This document shows positions 15,618 through 22,848 of a DNA stretch of 64,000 nt, piece by piece. Within the stretch, counting starts at the first letter, position 1; each line of letters begins with the position of its first letter. The notes below the pieces were generated by a model. That model worked only from the letters and a program-made list of their open reading frames with translations. It did no database searches and was not told the DNA's origin. Both the position numbers and the translations under genes were made by a program. Source of the stretch: Rhizobiales bacterium 32-66-11 (lineage in GTDB: Bacteria; Pseudomonadota; Alphaproteobacteria; Rhizobiales; Xanthobacteraceae); assembly GCA_002304505.1 (NCBI GenBank), contig NCEH01000015.1, positions 1-64,000 on the forward strand. The letters are read 5' to 3'.

Positions 15618-16250
15618 GTGGACGCACAGATCTGTCATCCAAAGGAAGCGGAAACCAGAAGCCCCATGGATGCTGACACCGAGACTTCCGCCCCCGTGGC
15701 TTTCGACCTGCGAACGCAGGTTCTGGGACTTCTCCCGGCTCTGCGCGCCTTCGCCCGCTCCTTGACGCGGAACCGCACCGAGGCGGACGACCTGGTGCAG
15801 GAGACGTTGCTGAAGGCGCTGTCGAACATCGACAAGTTCGATCCCGGCACCAATCTGCGGGCCTGGCTGTTCACCATCCTGCGCAATACCTATTACACCG
15901 AGATCCGCAAGCGCCGGCGCGAGAACGACGGCATGGCGACCTTGGCCCAGCAGGATTCCAACATGGGTCCGGGCCAGGAATGGGCGGTCACGCTCACCAG
16001 CCTCAAGGAAGCGCTGGAATTGCTGCCGGCGGACCAGCGCGAAGCGCTGGTGCTGGTGGGCGCGGCGGGCCTGTCCTACGAAGAGGCGGCCGATGTCTGC
16101 GGCTGTGCGCTCGGCACCATCAAAAGCCGGGTCAATCGTGCGCGCGCCAAGCTTCTGACCCTCATGGGCGCGGAAGACACCGCCGATGTGGTGGAGGGCG
16201 ATGCCCTCGCGATGTCGGCCGCCCGGGTCACCAGCAACAGCAGCACCTGA
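15618..16250 (+). CDS. ecfG: General stress response sigma factor EcfG
   Basis: ECF sigma factor of the EcfG (ECF15) group that drives GGAAC-N16-CGTT promoters. Region 2 is VLGLLPALRAFARSLTRNRTEADDLVQETLLKAL with LRAWLFTILRNTYYTEIRKRRREND. Region 4 is LPADQREALVLVGAAGLSYEEAADVCGCALGTIKSRVNRARAKL. The C-terminal tail (about 25 residues) is poorly conserved. The start is uncertain. GTG 15618 has GGGAGG six bases upstream; ATG 15666 (MDADTETS) is just before the conserved region; ATG 15513 would lie only about ten bases after the predicted transcript start. Its own promoter is EcfG type, so it should autoactivate. nepR converges on it from the right. Confidence 0.92.
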   Translation: MDAQICHPKEAETRSPMDADTETSAPVAFDLRTQVLGLLPALRAFARSLTRNRTEADDLVQETLLKALSNIDKFDPGTNLRAWLFTILRNTYYTEIRKRRRENDGMATLAQQDSNMGPGQEWAVTLTSLKEALELLPADQREALVLVGAAGLSYEEAADVCGCALGTIKSRVNRARAKLLTLMGAEDTADVVEGDALAMSAARVTSNSST

Positions 16251-16436
16251 GTCTTCCCGCGAGGATGGACCGCGCCGCTCGCCCGGCTCTGGCGTTCGCG
16301 CGTCCGTGCGGGCACAGCTCCCTCATCCCTTCGCTACCCCCCATTCCGCCATTCCGGCCGGCGCAGGGCCCCTTGAATCTTTCCGGAATCCCAGGACGGG
16401 GCCGCCGCTTGCGGATGGGGAAATCAATCCCGATCG

Positions 16437-16483
16437 AAAAAACAAAAACGCGGCACCTCTTCCTTTAGGGAAGGGATGTCGCG
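16437..16483 (-). terminator. Terminator of nepR
   Basis: A long imperfect stem (left arm from CGCGGCACCTCTTCC at 16449, right arm ending GTCGCG at 16483) is preceded on the plus strand by A-rich 16437-16448, which gives a U-rich tail on the minus strand. It lies in the 258 bp between the convergent ecfG and nepR genes. Confidence 0.75.
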
Positions 16484-16508
16484 TGCGAACAGACGGGGCG
16501 GGCGGGTG

Positions 16509-16730
16509 TCACGCCTCGTCTTTTTCCTTCGGCGCGTCGGGAGCCGCTGGCGTGGCGTCGGCATTCGCGTCGCCCCCGGATCGGGCCTGAACCGCGCCCT
16601 GCAATTGCTGCGCGAGGCGCAGCAGATCGTCGGGCACGTCTTCCTGGGTGAATTCATCGAACAGCTGGCGCAGTTCCTTACCCAGAAGATCCTGGCGTGC
16701 GGAAATGTCCCTGCGATGAGGGGCTCGCAT
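16509..16730 (-). CDS. nepR: Anti-sigma factor NepR
   Basis: A 73-residue NepR-family anti-sigma factor that holds EcfG until phospho-PhyR displaces it. The core LLGKELRQLFDEFTQEDVPDDLLRLAQQL (residues 15-43) matches the family pattern of two short helices joined by a V/I-P turn. The C-terminal 30 residues (GGDANADATPAAPDAPKEKDEA) are disordered and acidic. Start ATG 16730 has AGAGGAAGG upstream; ATG 16757 is an alternative that adds nine residues. It is encoded convergently to ecfG, not as the more usual nepR-ecfG operon. I saw no EcfG motif directly upstream, so its control may differ from that of ecfG and phyR. Confidence 0.88.
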   Translation of the reverse strand: MRAPHRRDISARQDLLGKELRQLFDEFTQEDVPDDLLRLAQQLQGAVQARSGGDANADATPAAPDAPKEKDEA

Positions 16731-16911
16731 ACCGCCTTCCTCTCTTTGGTCCTGCATGGTCACGGTTTGGTCTGGACGCAGAGTGCGCATGACGTGGGTT
16801 CGCCAAATGGCAGGTGGGCACTGCACAAGAGCAAGCCAAGCTTTGCCATGTCAGTATCCGTACCTGCAAGGGGCCAGTATGGAAAGGGACGCGGGCGGGC
16901 GATGGAAGGTG

Positions 16912-17217
16912 TCATTCGCGATACAACCGCGATGAGCCATCCGCGGGCCCACTGTCATTGTCCCAACGCGGGGTGTGCGCCGGGGCCGGCGGCCGAGGCA
17001 GCGGGCGCTGGGCTTTGCCGGGGGTCTCTCCGTCGCCGATGGCGGCCGAGACCGCGCGCAGATGCCGGCGCTCCTCGTCCGGACCGCGGGGTTTGCGCGG
17101 ACGGGCATAATCACGCGGCGCCTGGGCGGGCGTGAATTCGCACTGGTCATATCCGTGCGGGGTCAAGACGCCCTGAGGCATGGTCTCTTCGGCCGGGTCA
17201 TGGTGCGGTCCGGGCAT
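16912..17217 (-). CDS. Proline/arginine-rich hypothetical protein, EcfG-regulated
   Basis: A 101-residue hydrophilic protein rich in Pro, Arg, Asp and His with no recognised domain. It starts [16 protein letters not shown], has one Cys, and looks disordered; [22 protein letters not shown] is the only helix-like part. The gene is supported by a strong ribosome site (GGCGGAGGAGAG) before ATG 17217 and by a consensus EcfG promoter 36 bases further up. It is divergent from the DUF1328 gene. A role in the general stress response is inferred from the promoter only. Confidence 0.65.
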   Translation of the reverse strand: MPGPHHDPAEETMPQGVLTPHGYDQCEFTPAQAPRDYARPRKPRGPDEERRHLRAVSAAIGDGETPGKAQRPLPRPPAPAHTPRWDNDSGPADGSSRLYRE

Positions 17218-17252
17218 TCTGCTCTCCTCCGCCTATGCACTATTCGCAGACA

Positions 17253-17277
17253 AACGCGGCGCCGGGGGCTTTGTTCC
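17253..17277 (-). promoter_or_regulatory. EcfG-type promoter of the Pro/Arg-rich protein gene
   Basis: Minus strand: GGAAC (17277-17273), 16 bases, CGTT (17256-17253), with the start codon at 17217. Confidence 0.83.
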
Positions 17278-17336
17278 GGCGGATCGGGTGGCGGCACAAA
17301 ATATTCCTCATCCCTCGCAAAGGCCGCTCGGAGGCG

Positions 17337-17361
17337 GGAACTCCTGCCGCATGAGGCGGTT
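17337..17361 (+). promoter_or_regulatory. Imperfect EcfG-like promoter of the DUF1328 gene
   Basis: GGAAC (17337-17341), 16 bases, GGTT (17358-17361), one base off consensus, about 80 bases before ATG 17444. Confidence 0.45.
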
Positions 17362-17443
17362 GACAGGGGCAAGGCTTCATTTGCCCCGCAGCGCGCCGCA
17401 TCAGGACGCGTCGCCGCCGGGGCACAACACGAAAGGCAATGCC

Positions 17444-17623
17444 ATGATCAGCTGGGCCATTACGTTTCTTGTGGTCGCCCTGATCGCCGCGGTCCTCGGC
17501 TTCGGCGCCATCGCCGGCACCGCCATCGAGATCGCGAAGATCATCTTCTATGTGGCGATCGTTTTGTTTCTCATCTCCGCGGTCGTCGGCTTCATGCGGC
17601 GCGGCGGGCGAAGCGTGCCCTGA
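17444..17623 (+). CDS. DUF1328 (YtjA-like) small membrane protein
   Basis: A 59-residue protein made of two membrane helices ([45 protein letters not shown]) and a short basic tail RRGGRS. Length and pattern match the DUF1328 family, often stress induced in alphaproteobacteria and of unknown function. AAAGG lies seven bases before ATG 17444. A one-mismatch EcfG motif upstream and a terminator downstream suggest a single-gene unit in the stress island. Confidence 0.85.
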   Translation: MISWAITFLVVALIAAVLGFGAIAGTAIEIAKIIFYVAIVLFLISAVVGFMRRGGRSVP

Positions 17624-17662
17624 GTGGCTCCGCGCCGGGCCGAGGGCGCGGCTCCAATCTGC

Positions 17663-17689
17663 AAACCCCGGCTTCGGCCGGGGTTTTCG
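17663..17689. terminator. Bidirectional terminator after the DUF1328 gene
   Basis: AAACCCCGGC (17663-17672), TTCG loop, GCCGGGGTTT (17677-17686), then T. The A and T runs on both sides let it work in either direction. Confidence 0.88.
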
Positions 17690-17716
17690 TATGTGCGGGC
17701 TAAAAACCGCGCGGCT

Positions 17717-17787
17717 AAAAAAAATGGCGGACCCCAAGATGGGCCCGCCAATGAAGATGACTTGGAGGCGTCGGCAGCAAGCCGACA
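17717..17787 (-). ncRNA. Candidate stress-regulated small RNA, about 70 nt
   Basis: Minus-strand unit with no ORF of coding character. Just after a near-consensus EcfG promoter come hairpin 1 (GTCGGC-TTGCT-GCCGAC, 17786-17770), a single-stranded linker with CCTCC (able to pair with Shine-Dalgarno sequences), and hairpin 2 (TGGCGGGCCC, six-base loop, GGGTCCGCCA, 17750-17725). Eight U residues follow (17724-17717). Promoter, two stems, an anti-SD linker and an intrinsic terminator are the usual anatomy of a trans-acting sRNA. I do not recognise a named family. The ends are estimates: the 5' end is set by the usual distance from the -10. Confidence 0.55.
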
Positions 17788-17794
17788 CGCAATC

Positions 17795-17819
17795 AACATG
17801 ATAACCCGGCTCTGGTTCC
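17795..17819 (-). promoter_or_regulatory. Near-consensus EcfG promoter of the candidate sRNA
   Basis: Minus strand: GGAAC (17819-17815), 16 bases, TGTT (17798-17795), one mismatch in the -10. Confidence 0.5.
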
Positions 17820-17860
17820 CTGCGAAACCACGCCGCGGTGGAAATAAAAAAGGCGGAAAA

Positions 17861-17890
17861 TAAAAAAGGGCGCCCCGGTGAGGGCGCCCT
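17861..17890 (-). terminator. Terminator of the lipoprotein operon
   Basis: AGGGCGCC (17867-17874) pairs with GGCGCCCT (17883-17890) around a seven-to-eight-base loop. The A run at 17862-17867 provides the U tract on the minus strand. Confidence 0.88.
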
Positions 17891-17927
17891 GATTGCTTGT
17901 GGCCCCAAATCCGGGGCAGGCGAGGCC

Positions 17928-18203
17928 TCAGGGGCAGGTGACGCGGTAGGAATTGCCATAGGCGTCGCGCGCCCAGCAAGCCTTGGGTGTGGTGGCCGCG
18001 CCGACGATCGCGCCGGTGGCGCCGCCGAGCACGCCGCCCACCACGGCGCCGCCGGCCGTGCCGGTGGCCGCGCCGCCAATCAAGGCACCCGCGCCAGCGC
18101 CGAGAAGACCGCCGCCGACAGCGCGATCAGATTCCGAATACTGGCTGCAGCCGCCGAGCGCCAAAGCCGCCGCGAACACGATGATAGCCGCCCTCATTTT
18201 CAT
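17928..18203 (-). CDS. Glycine-zipper lipoprotein (OsmB-like)
   Basis: A 91-residue outer-membrane-type lipoprotein: signal peptide with lipobox ALGGC (Cys at about 20). A glycine-zipper region follows (GGGLLGAGAGALIGGAATGTAGGAVVGGVLGGATGAIVG), then a short C-terminal part with two Cys (KACWARDAYGNSYRVTC). Similar small lipoproteins are osmotically or stress induced. ATG 18203 overlaps the upstream stop as ATGA and is preferred; ATG 18197 has GGAG at better spacing. It is the second gene of an EcfG-driven pair and is followed by a strong terminator. Confidence 0.87.
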   Translation of the reverse strand: MKMRAAIIVFAAALALGGCSQYSESDRAVGGGLLGAGAGALIGGAATGTAGGAVVGGVLGGATGAIVGAATTPKACWARDAYGNSYRVTCP

Positions 18204-18631
18204 CTCCACATATCCTTGTCGCCGGCGGGCGCCGGGATGCGTCCGGCCGATTGCCGCCGCGACGACGCACCTGTCATAGCATACAGCACATACCCGACGG
18301 TCAAGCCCACGACCACCGCGCCCAGCAGGATCGATCCCGGCTTGCGGGCCACCAGATCATGAGCCTGGTCGACGACGTCATCAATGTGACGCCCCGCCTC
18401 GTGGCGCCCCTTGCGCGCCAGGGAGAGGCCGTCAGCGGCGAGGCTCGCGGCCTCCCGCTCCAGTGATTTGACGGCGCTGCTAAGATAGCGCCCAGCTTCG
18501 TGTCGCGGTGTCCGCGTATTCTCCTCGGCGGCACCCGCAAGGGCCTCACCCAATAGGGTAATATCGTTGCGTAGAGCCTCCAGGCGCTTGGAAATGTCAG
18601 CGGTGGATGAGTGGGAGCCATATCCGAACAT
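18200..18631 (-). CDS. DUF883/YqjD-like membrane-anchored protein
   Basis: A 143-residue protein. Its long helical, charged N-terminal part (ADISKRLEALRNDITLLGEALAGAAEEN through RHIDDVVDQAHDLVARKPG) ends in one membrane segment, SILLGAVVVGLTVGYVLYAMTG, and a basic tail, the DUF883/YqjD plan. It is the second such gene in the island. ATG 18631 has GGAGAG eight bases upstream. A consensus EcfG promoter lies just above, and the stop overlaps the start of the glycine-zipper lipoprotein gene, so the two are co-translated. The function of the family in this order is not established. Confidence 0.8.
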   Translation of the reverse strand: MFGYGSHSSTADISKRLEALRNDITLLGEALAGAAEENTRTPRHEAGRYLSSAVKSLEREAASLAADGLSLARKGRHEAGRHIDDVVDQAHDLVARKPGSILLGAVVVGLTVGYVLYAMTGASSRRQSAGRIPAPAGDKDMWR

Positions 18632-18661
18632 TAGCGAGTCTCTCCGTGTGTTCCCGGAGAA

Positions 18662-18686
18662 AACGCACATGAGCGCCGTCGGTTCC
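18662..18686 (-). promoter_or_regulatory. EcfG-type promoter of the DUF883-lipoprotein operon
   Basis: Minus strand: GGAAC (18686-18682), 16 bases, CGTT (18665-18662), about 30 bases before ATG 18631. Confidence 0.85.
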
Positions 18687-18770
18687 GGCCGAGGTCGCGG
18701 TTGATCTATAAAATCGGACTCCAGCCACGCTTCAGAATTGACCATGGCGCTTTTTTGGTCGCATGTTAGG

Positions 18771-18796
18771 GGAACCTGAGGCCAAGCGGAGACGTT
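18771..18796 (+). promoter_or_regulatory. EcfG-type promoter of otsBA
   Basis: GGAAC (18771-18775), 17 bases, CGTT (18793-18796), 33 bases before ATG 18829. Trehalose genes are well-known general stress targets. Confidence 0.8.
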
Positions 18797-18828
18797 TCAA
18801 TGGCGATAATCACTGAACGGACGCTTCA

Positions 18829-19701
18829 ATGTCGACCCTGGAATCGGGTTTTTCTCCGTCATCTCCGCCTCGGAGCACAGCCTCCGAGGGAAAAGAGATA
18901 GAGGTGGGTAAGGTTGGCGCCGCGAACAGCGGCGTCAACGGAGGGTTCGGGCAATCGCTCATCGAGCGGCTAGACCCTGTGACTTGTGCCTTTTTCTTCG
19001 ATGTTGACGGAACCTTGGTCGACATCGCCGATCATCCTGATGCGATCATCGTTTCCCCCGAGCTGAGGGACAATCTTTCGGCGCTTCAGGATCGGGCTGC
19101 CGGCGCGCTGGCGCTGGTAAGCGGCCGATCCATCGAGGGCCTCGACCGGGTGTTCGATCCGCTCCGGCTGCCCTGCTCTGGAATTCACGGGGCACAGATT
19201 CGCACCGCCGCCAATGCCGGGATTACATCGGCGGCGCCGCTCCTGCCTGATGATCTGCGGGAGCAATTGCGCAAAATCGCCGATGACCTGGACGGCGTCA
19301 TGGCCGAGGACAAAGGCGCCAGCATCGCCATGCATTTTCGCCATGCGCCGGAATGCGGTCCGCTTCTGGAGCTAATGCTTCGGGCCCTTGTGGATGCGCG
19401 CAGCGAACACCTGGCGATCCTGCCCGGGCGCATGGTCTTCGAGGTGAAGCACGCCGGGCACGACAAGGGAATGGGCGTGCGTGCCTTTATGGAGCACATG
19501 CCATTTGCCGGCCGCACGCCGGTCTTCCTGGGCGATGACGTGACCGACCAGGCGGGGTTTGCCGCTGTCTCCGCCCTCGGCGGTATCGCCGTTTCCGTCG
19601 GCCGCCGGTTTCCCGGTGTCGATGCCGTCCTGCCGGAACCGGCGGATGTGCGTGCGCTCATCGCCTCCCTTGCGGCGAACCCCATCGAACGGAGGAATTG
19701 A
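18829..19701 (+). CDS. otsB: Trehalose-6-phosphate phosphatase
   Basis: Removes phosphate from trehalose-6-phosphate, the second step of trehalose synthesis. It is a HAD-superfamily enzyme. Nucleophile motif DVDGTL is at 58-63 (Asp58/Asp60), motif II is LVSGRS and the metal motif is FLGDDVTD near residue 230. Its 290 residues include about 45 N-terminal residues ahead of the catalytic domain that look unconserved. The ATG has only a weak ribosome site, but the promoter position fits a start there. otsA follows two bases after the stop. An EcfG promoter places both under the general stress response, making trehalose as an osmotic and desiccation protectant. Confidence 0.95.
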   Translation: MSTLESGFSPSSPPRSTASEGKEIEVGKVGAANSGVNGGFGQSLIERLDPVTCAFFFDVDGTLVDIADHPDAIIVSPELRDNLSALQDRAAGALALVSGRSIEGLDRVFDPLRLPCSGIHGAQIRTAANAGITSAAPLLPDDLREQLRKIADDLDGVMAEDKGASIAMHFRHAPECGPLLELMLRALVDARSEHLAILPGRMVFEVKHAGHDKGMGVRAFMEHMPFAGRTPVFLGDDVTDQAGFAAVSALGGIAVSVGRRFPGVDAVLPEPADVRALIASLAANPIERRN

Positions 19702-19703
19702 CC

Positions 19704-21176
19704 GTGTCGCGTCTCATCGTCGTATCGAACAGGGTTGCCGTTCCCCAGCAGGGCGGAAAGACCGCCGCCGGCGGCCTGACCGTCGCCGTCAATGCCGCCC
19801 TGAAGGACCATTCCGGCATCTGGTTCGGCTGGTCCGGCCGCATCACCGACACGCCGTCCGACCGTCCGGTGGTTTCGACCCGCGGCAAGATCAAATATGC
19901 GGTGGTGGATCTGAAGGACGACGATTACCAGGAATATTACAACGGCTTCGCCAATCGCGTGCTGTGGCCGATCCTGCATTACCGCGTCGATCTCGCCGAA
20001 TTCCAGCGGGCAGATCTTTCCGGCTATATTCGCGTCAACCGCAATTTCGCCGAGCACGTCTCGAAAATATTGCAGGAAGACGATGTCGTGTGGATCCACG
20101 ATTATCACATGATGCCGCTTGCCAAATATCTGCGCGAGCGCGGGCACAAGAACCGCATCGGCTTCTTCCTGCACATTCCCATGCCGCCGCCGGAATTGCT
20201 GGCGACCTTGCCGCGCCATGGCGAAATCATCGGCTCGCTCGCCCATTACGATCTCGTGGGCTTCCAGACCGAGAGCGACCGCGACAATTTCGGCCGCTAT
20301 CTGGAGACCCGCGGCGGACAGGCCACATCCGACGGCACGGCTTATGATATCGCCGGCCGGCGCGTGAAGATCGGCGCCTTCCCTGTCGCCATCGAGACCG
20401 AGGCCTTCGCCCGCCGCGCCCGCCATGCCGGCCGCACCGCCTATGTGAAGAGCTTCGGCGAGAGCCTCACCGGCAAGAAGCTGATCCTCGGCGTGGACCG
20501 GCTCGATTATTCCAAGGGCATTCCCAATCGCCTGGAAGCTTATGAACATCTGCTGCGCACCGCGCCCGAGCTGCACGAGAAGATGACCTTCGTGCAGATC
20601 ACGCCCAAGAGCCGCACCGAGGTGCCCGAATATATCGAGATGGACCGCTTCATCTCCCACAAGGCCGGGCAGATCAACGGGCTGTATGGCGATGTCTCCT
20701 GGACCCCGCTGCGCTATGTGAACAAGACCTATTCGCGGTCCGCGCTCGCGGGTTTCTACCGTCTGGCGGATGTCGCGCTCGTCACCCCGCTGCGCGACGG
20801 CATGAACCTGGTCGCCAAGGAATTCGTCGCGGCGCAGAAGCCGGATGATCCCGGCGTGCTCGTGCTCTCGCAATTCGCCGGCGCGGCGGCGGAGCTGTCC
20901 GGCGGCGCGCTGATGGTGAACCCGCATGAGACCGAGGGCATGGCGCTCGCCCTGCGGCGCGCTTTGGAAATGCCGCTCGATGAACGCCGCGAACGCCACG
21001 CCCGCATGATGGCGGTGCTGATGCGCAACGACATCGACAGCTGGGCGAAATCCTTCCTGGAAGCGCTCAACGAGAAGCCGCGCGTTGCGGCCAGCCATTT
21101 CGTCACCCGCTCGCCGCTCCAGAGCCTGAGCTTCGGCACCGGCTGGCACGGCGTGCACCGGCCGCAGGGCTTGTGA
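19704..21176 (+). CDS. otsA: Trehalose-6-phosphate synthase
   Basis: GT20 glycosyltransferase that joins UDP-glucose and glucose-6-phosphate to trehalose-6-phosphate. The 490 residues match the family. Visible motifs are RLIVVSNRVAVP at the N-terminus, GGLTVAV and WFGWSG for the phosphate sugar, VWIHDYHMMPL, GFFLHIPMPPPE, GVDRLDYSKGIPNRLEAYE, and the nucleotide-sugar site LVTPLRDGMNLVAKEFVAAQ with the DDPGVLVLSQFAGAA loop. GTG 19704 is preferred because GGAGGA ends seven bases before it; TTG 19698 is possible. It follows otsB in one operon, the order otsB-otsA. Confidence 0.96.
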   Translation: MSRLIVVSNRVAVPQQGGKTAAGGLTVAVNAALKDHSGIWFGWSGRITDTPSDRPVVSTRGKIKYAVVDLKDDDYQEYYNGFANRVLWPILHYRVDLAEFQRADLSGYIRVNRNFAEHVSKILQEDDVVWIHDYHMMPLAKYLRERGHKNRIGFFLHIPMPPPELLATLPRHGEIIGSLAHYDLVGFQTESDRDNFGRYLETRGGQATSDGTAYDIAGRRVKIGAFPVAIETEAFARRARHAGRTAYVKSFGESLTGKKLILGVDRLDYSKGIPNRLEAYEHLLRTAPELHEKMTFVQITPKSRTEVPEYIEMDRFISHKAGQINGLYGDVSWTPLRYVNKTYSRSALAGFYRLADVALVTPLRDGMNLVAKEFVAAQKPDDPGVLVLSQFAGAAAELSGGALMVNPHETEGMALALRRALEMPLDERRERHARMMAVLMRNDIDSWAKSFLEALNEKPRVAASHFVTRSPLQSLSFGTGWHGVHRPQGL

Positions 21177-21294
21177 CGCAGTAGGCCGCCCTGCGCGGGG
21201 CGTTTGGCGCTTCTGGCCGTGACGCCGCTCCAGGCGGGAGAACCGCGCTTTTTTTGTTGGCGCGCCCCGCAAGCCGTTATAGATAGCGCCTGAT

Positions 21295-21379
21295 GCGGGC
21301 GTGGTGGAACTGGTAGACGCGCCGGACTCAAAATCCGGTTCCGAGAGGAGTGTCGGTTCGATTCCGACCGCCCGCACCA
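21295..21379 (+). tRNA. tRNA-Leu (anticodon CAA)
   Basis: Acceptor stem GCGGGCG/CGCCCGC, a D loop with GGTAGAC, anticodon stem CCGGA-CTCAAAA-TCCGG giving CAA, a long variable arm, a T arm with GGTTCGATTCC and an encoded CCA end. Reads UUG codons. The long variable arm confirms a class II tRNA. Confidence 0.97.
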
Positions 21380-21390
21380 TATTCCGCTTG

Positions 21391-21417
21391 AACGTGCGCC
21401 GGCGCACGTCCCGTTTT
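21391..21417 (+). terminator. Hairpin after tRNA-Leu
   Basis: An 18-bp perfect palindrome, ACGTGCGCC/GGCGCACGT (21392-21409), can fold with a CCGG loop and is followed by CCCGTTTT. It fits a tRNA terminator. Confidence 0.6.
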
Positions 21418-21577
21418 CCCACCCATTTGCCGCACCCTTCTTCGCGCACTCCGCATCGCCTCAAACTCCTGAGGACATCGCGCGCCGCGCCGATTTAGCG
21501 CTTGTGATCGTGTGCGGCACGCCGGAGACTCTGGGCCAGATCGGCTCTTTGGTCTGGGCTCGGCGGGAAGAAGTGCG

Positions 21578-22846
21578 TTGCCGTTCCGTTTCATCCATGC
21601 CGCAGACATTCATCTTGATTCGCCGCTGCGTTCGCTCGCCCTGCGCGATCCCGAGCTTGCGGCGCTGATCGGCACCGCCACGCGGCGCGCCTTCACCCGC
21701 ATCATCGATCTGTGCCTTGAGGAGCAGGTGGACGCGCTGGTGCTCGCCGGCGATCTCTATGATGGCGACCAGACCTCCATGAAGACCGCCCGGTTCCTGG
21801 GCGCGCAGATCCAGCGGCTGGGTGCGGCGGGCATCCAGGTCTTCATCGTTCGGGGCAATCACGACGCGCTGTCCAGGATCACCAAGGAGCTGGTTTTTCC
21901 GGACACGGTGAAGGTCTTCACCGGCCGCGCGGAGGCCATCGCGGCGGCGCGCGGGCCCGGCGGGGTCCCGGTGGTGATCCATGGCCTCAGCTTCGCCCAG
22001 CCGCACGCCCCGGAAAGCCTGCTCTCAAAATACCGGCCGCCGGTGGAGGGCGCGGTCAATATCGGCATCCTGCACACCAGCCTGGCCGGCGCGCCCGGCC
22101 ATGACCCTTATGCGCCCTGTAGCCTCGCCGATCTCCGGGCCACCGGCTTTCGCTATTGGGCGCTCGGCCATGTGCACAAGCGCGCGGTGGTCGAGGGGCC
22201 GTGCGCCATCGTCATGCCGGGCATGCCGCAGGGCCGCGACATCAACGAGGCGGGGGCAAAATCGGTCACGCTGGTCACCATCGCCGACGATCTTTCGATC
22301 CGCATCGAGGCGCGCGCCACCAGCATCGCGCAATTTTCCCGCGTGCCGGTGGATGCCACCGGGATCGAGGATTGGCGCGACCTGGTCGCGGCGGTGACGC
22401 GTGCGCTGGAGCAGGAGCGGTCCGGGGTCGGCGCGGAACATCTCGTCGCCCGCGTTGAGGTGACCGGAGCGACGCCCCTGGCGTGGCGCATGCGGCGCGA
22501 TCTCGACCTGCTGAAGACCGAGGCGGATGCCCGCGCCGCCCACATCGGCGCCTGCTGGATCGAAAAGCTCGAGGTTTCAACCGCGGCGCCCCCGCTGGGC
22601 GCGGGCTCGGCCGCCGACCCGCTGCGCGAGCTGCACCGCCTGATCGAGGACGAGATCCTTGGCTCCGATGCGTTCCAGGCGGATCTGGTCGCGATCGCGG
22701 AGGAAGTGCGGCTGCAACTGCCCGCGGAATGCCGCGATGCGTTCGGTGCGGACGAGGCGGCGTTCAAGGCCGTCCTGGCGCGCCTGGCGCACCAGGGCGC
22801 CGAGGACGTGCTGGCGCGGCTCCATGCGGCGGGCGGGGACGCCTAG
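21578..22846 (+). CDS. DNA repair exonuclease, YhaO/SbcD-like metallophosphoesterase
   Basis: A 422-residue calcineurin-like phosphoesterase of the SbcD/Mre11 superfamily, closest in layout to YhaO, which pairs with the YhaN SMC-like ATPase. Metal-binding motifs are clear: FIHAADIHLDSPL (D-x-H), VLAGDLYDGDQ, VRGNHD and ALGHVHK. The C-terminal third (ADPLRELHRLIEDEILGSDAF onward) is the family cap. TTG 21578 (LPFRFIHAADIH) is chosen because homologous sequence begins there and GGGAAGAAG lies upstream; an in-frame GTG at 21512 would add unconserved residues. The ATPase gene starts two bases after the stop, but it is frameshifted, so the complex may not be functional. Confidence 0.88.
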   Translation: MPFRFIHAADIHLDSPLRSLALRDPELAALIGTATRRAFTRIIDLCLEEQVDALVLAGDLYDGDQTSMKTARFLGAQIQRLGAAGIQVFIVRGNHDALSRITKELVFPDTVKVFTGRAEAIAAARGPGGVPVVIHGLSFAQPHAPESLLSKYRPPVEGAVNIGILHTSLAGAPGHDPYAPCSLADLRATGFRYWALGHVHKRAVVEGPCAIVMPGMPQGRDINEAGAKSVTLVTIADDLSIRIEARATSIAQFSRVPVDATGIEDWRDLVAAVTRALEQERSGVGAEHLVARVEVTGATPLAWRMRRDLDLLKTEADARAAHIGACWIEKLEVSTAAPPLGAGSAADPLRELHRLIEDEILGSDAFQADLVAIAEEVRLQLPAECRDAFGADEAAFKAVLARLAHQGAEDVLARLHAAGGDA

Positions 22847-22848
22847 CC

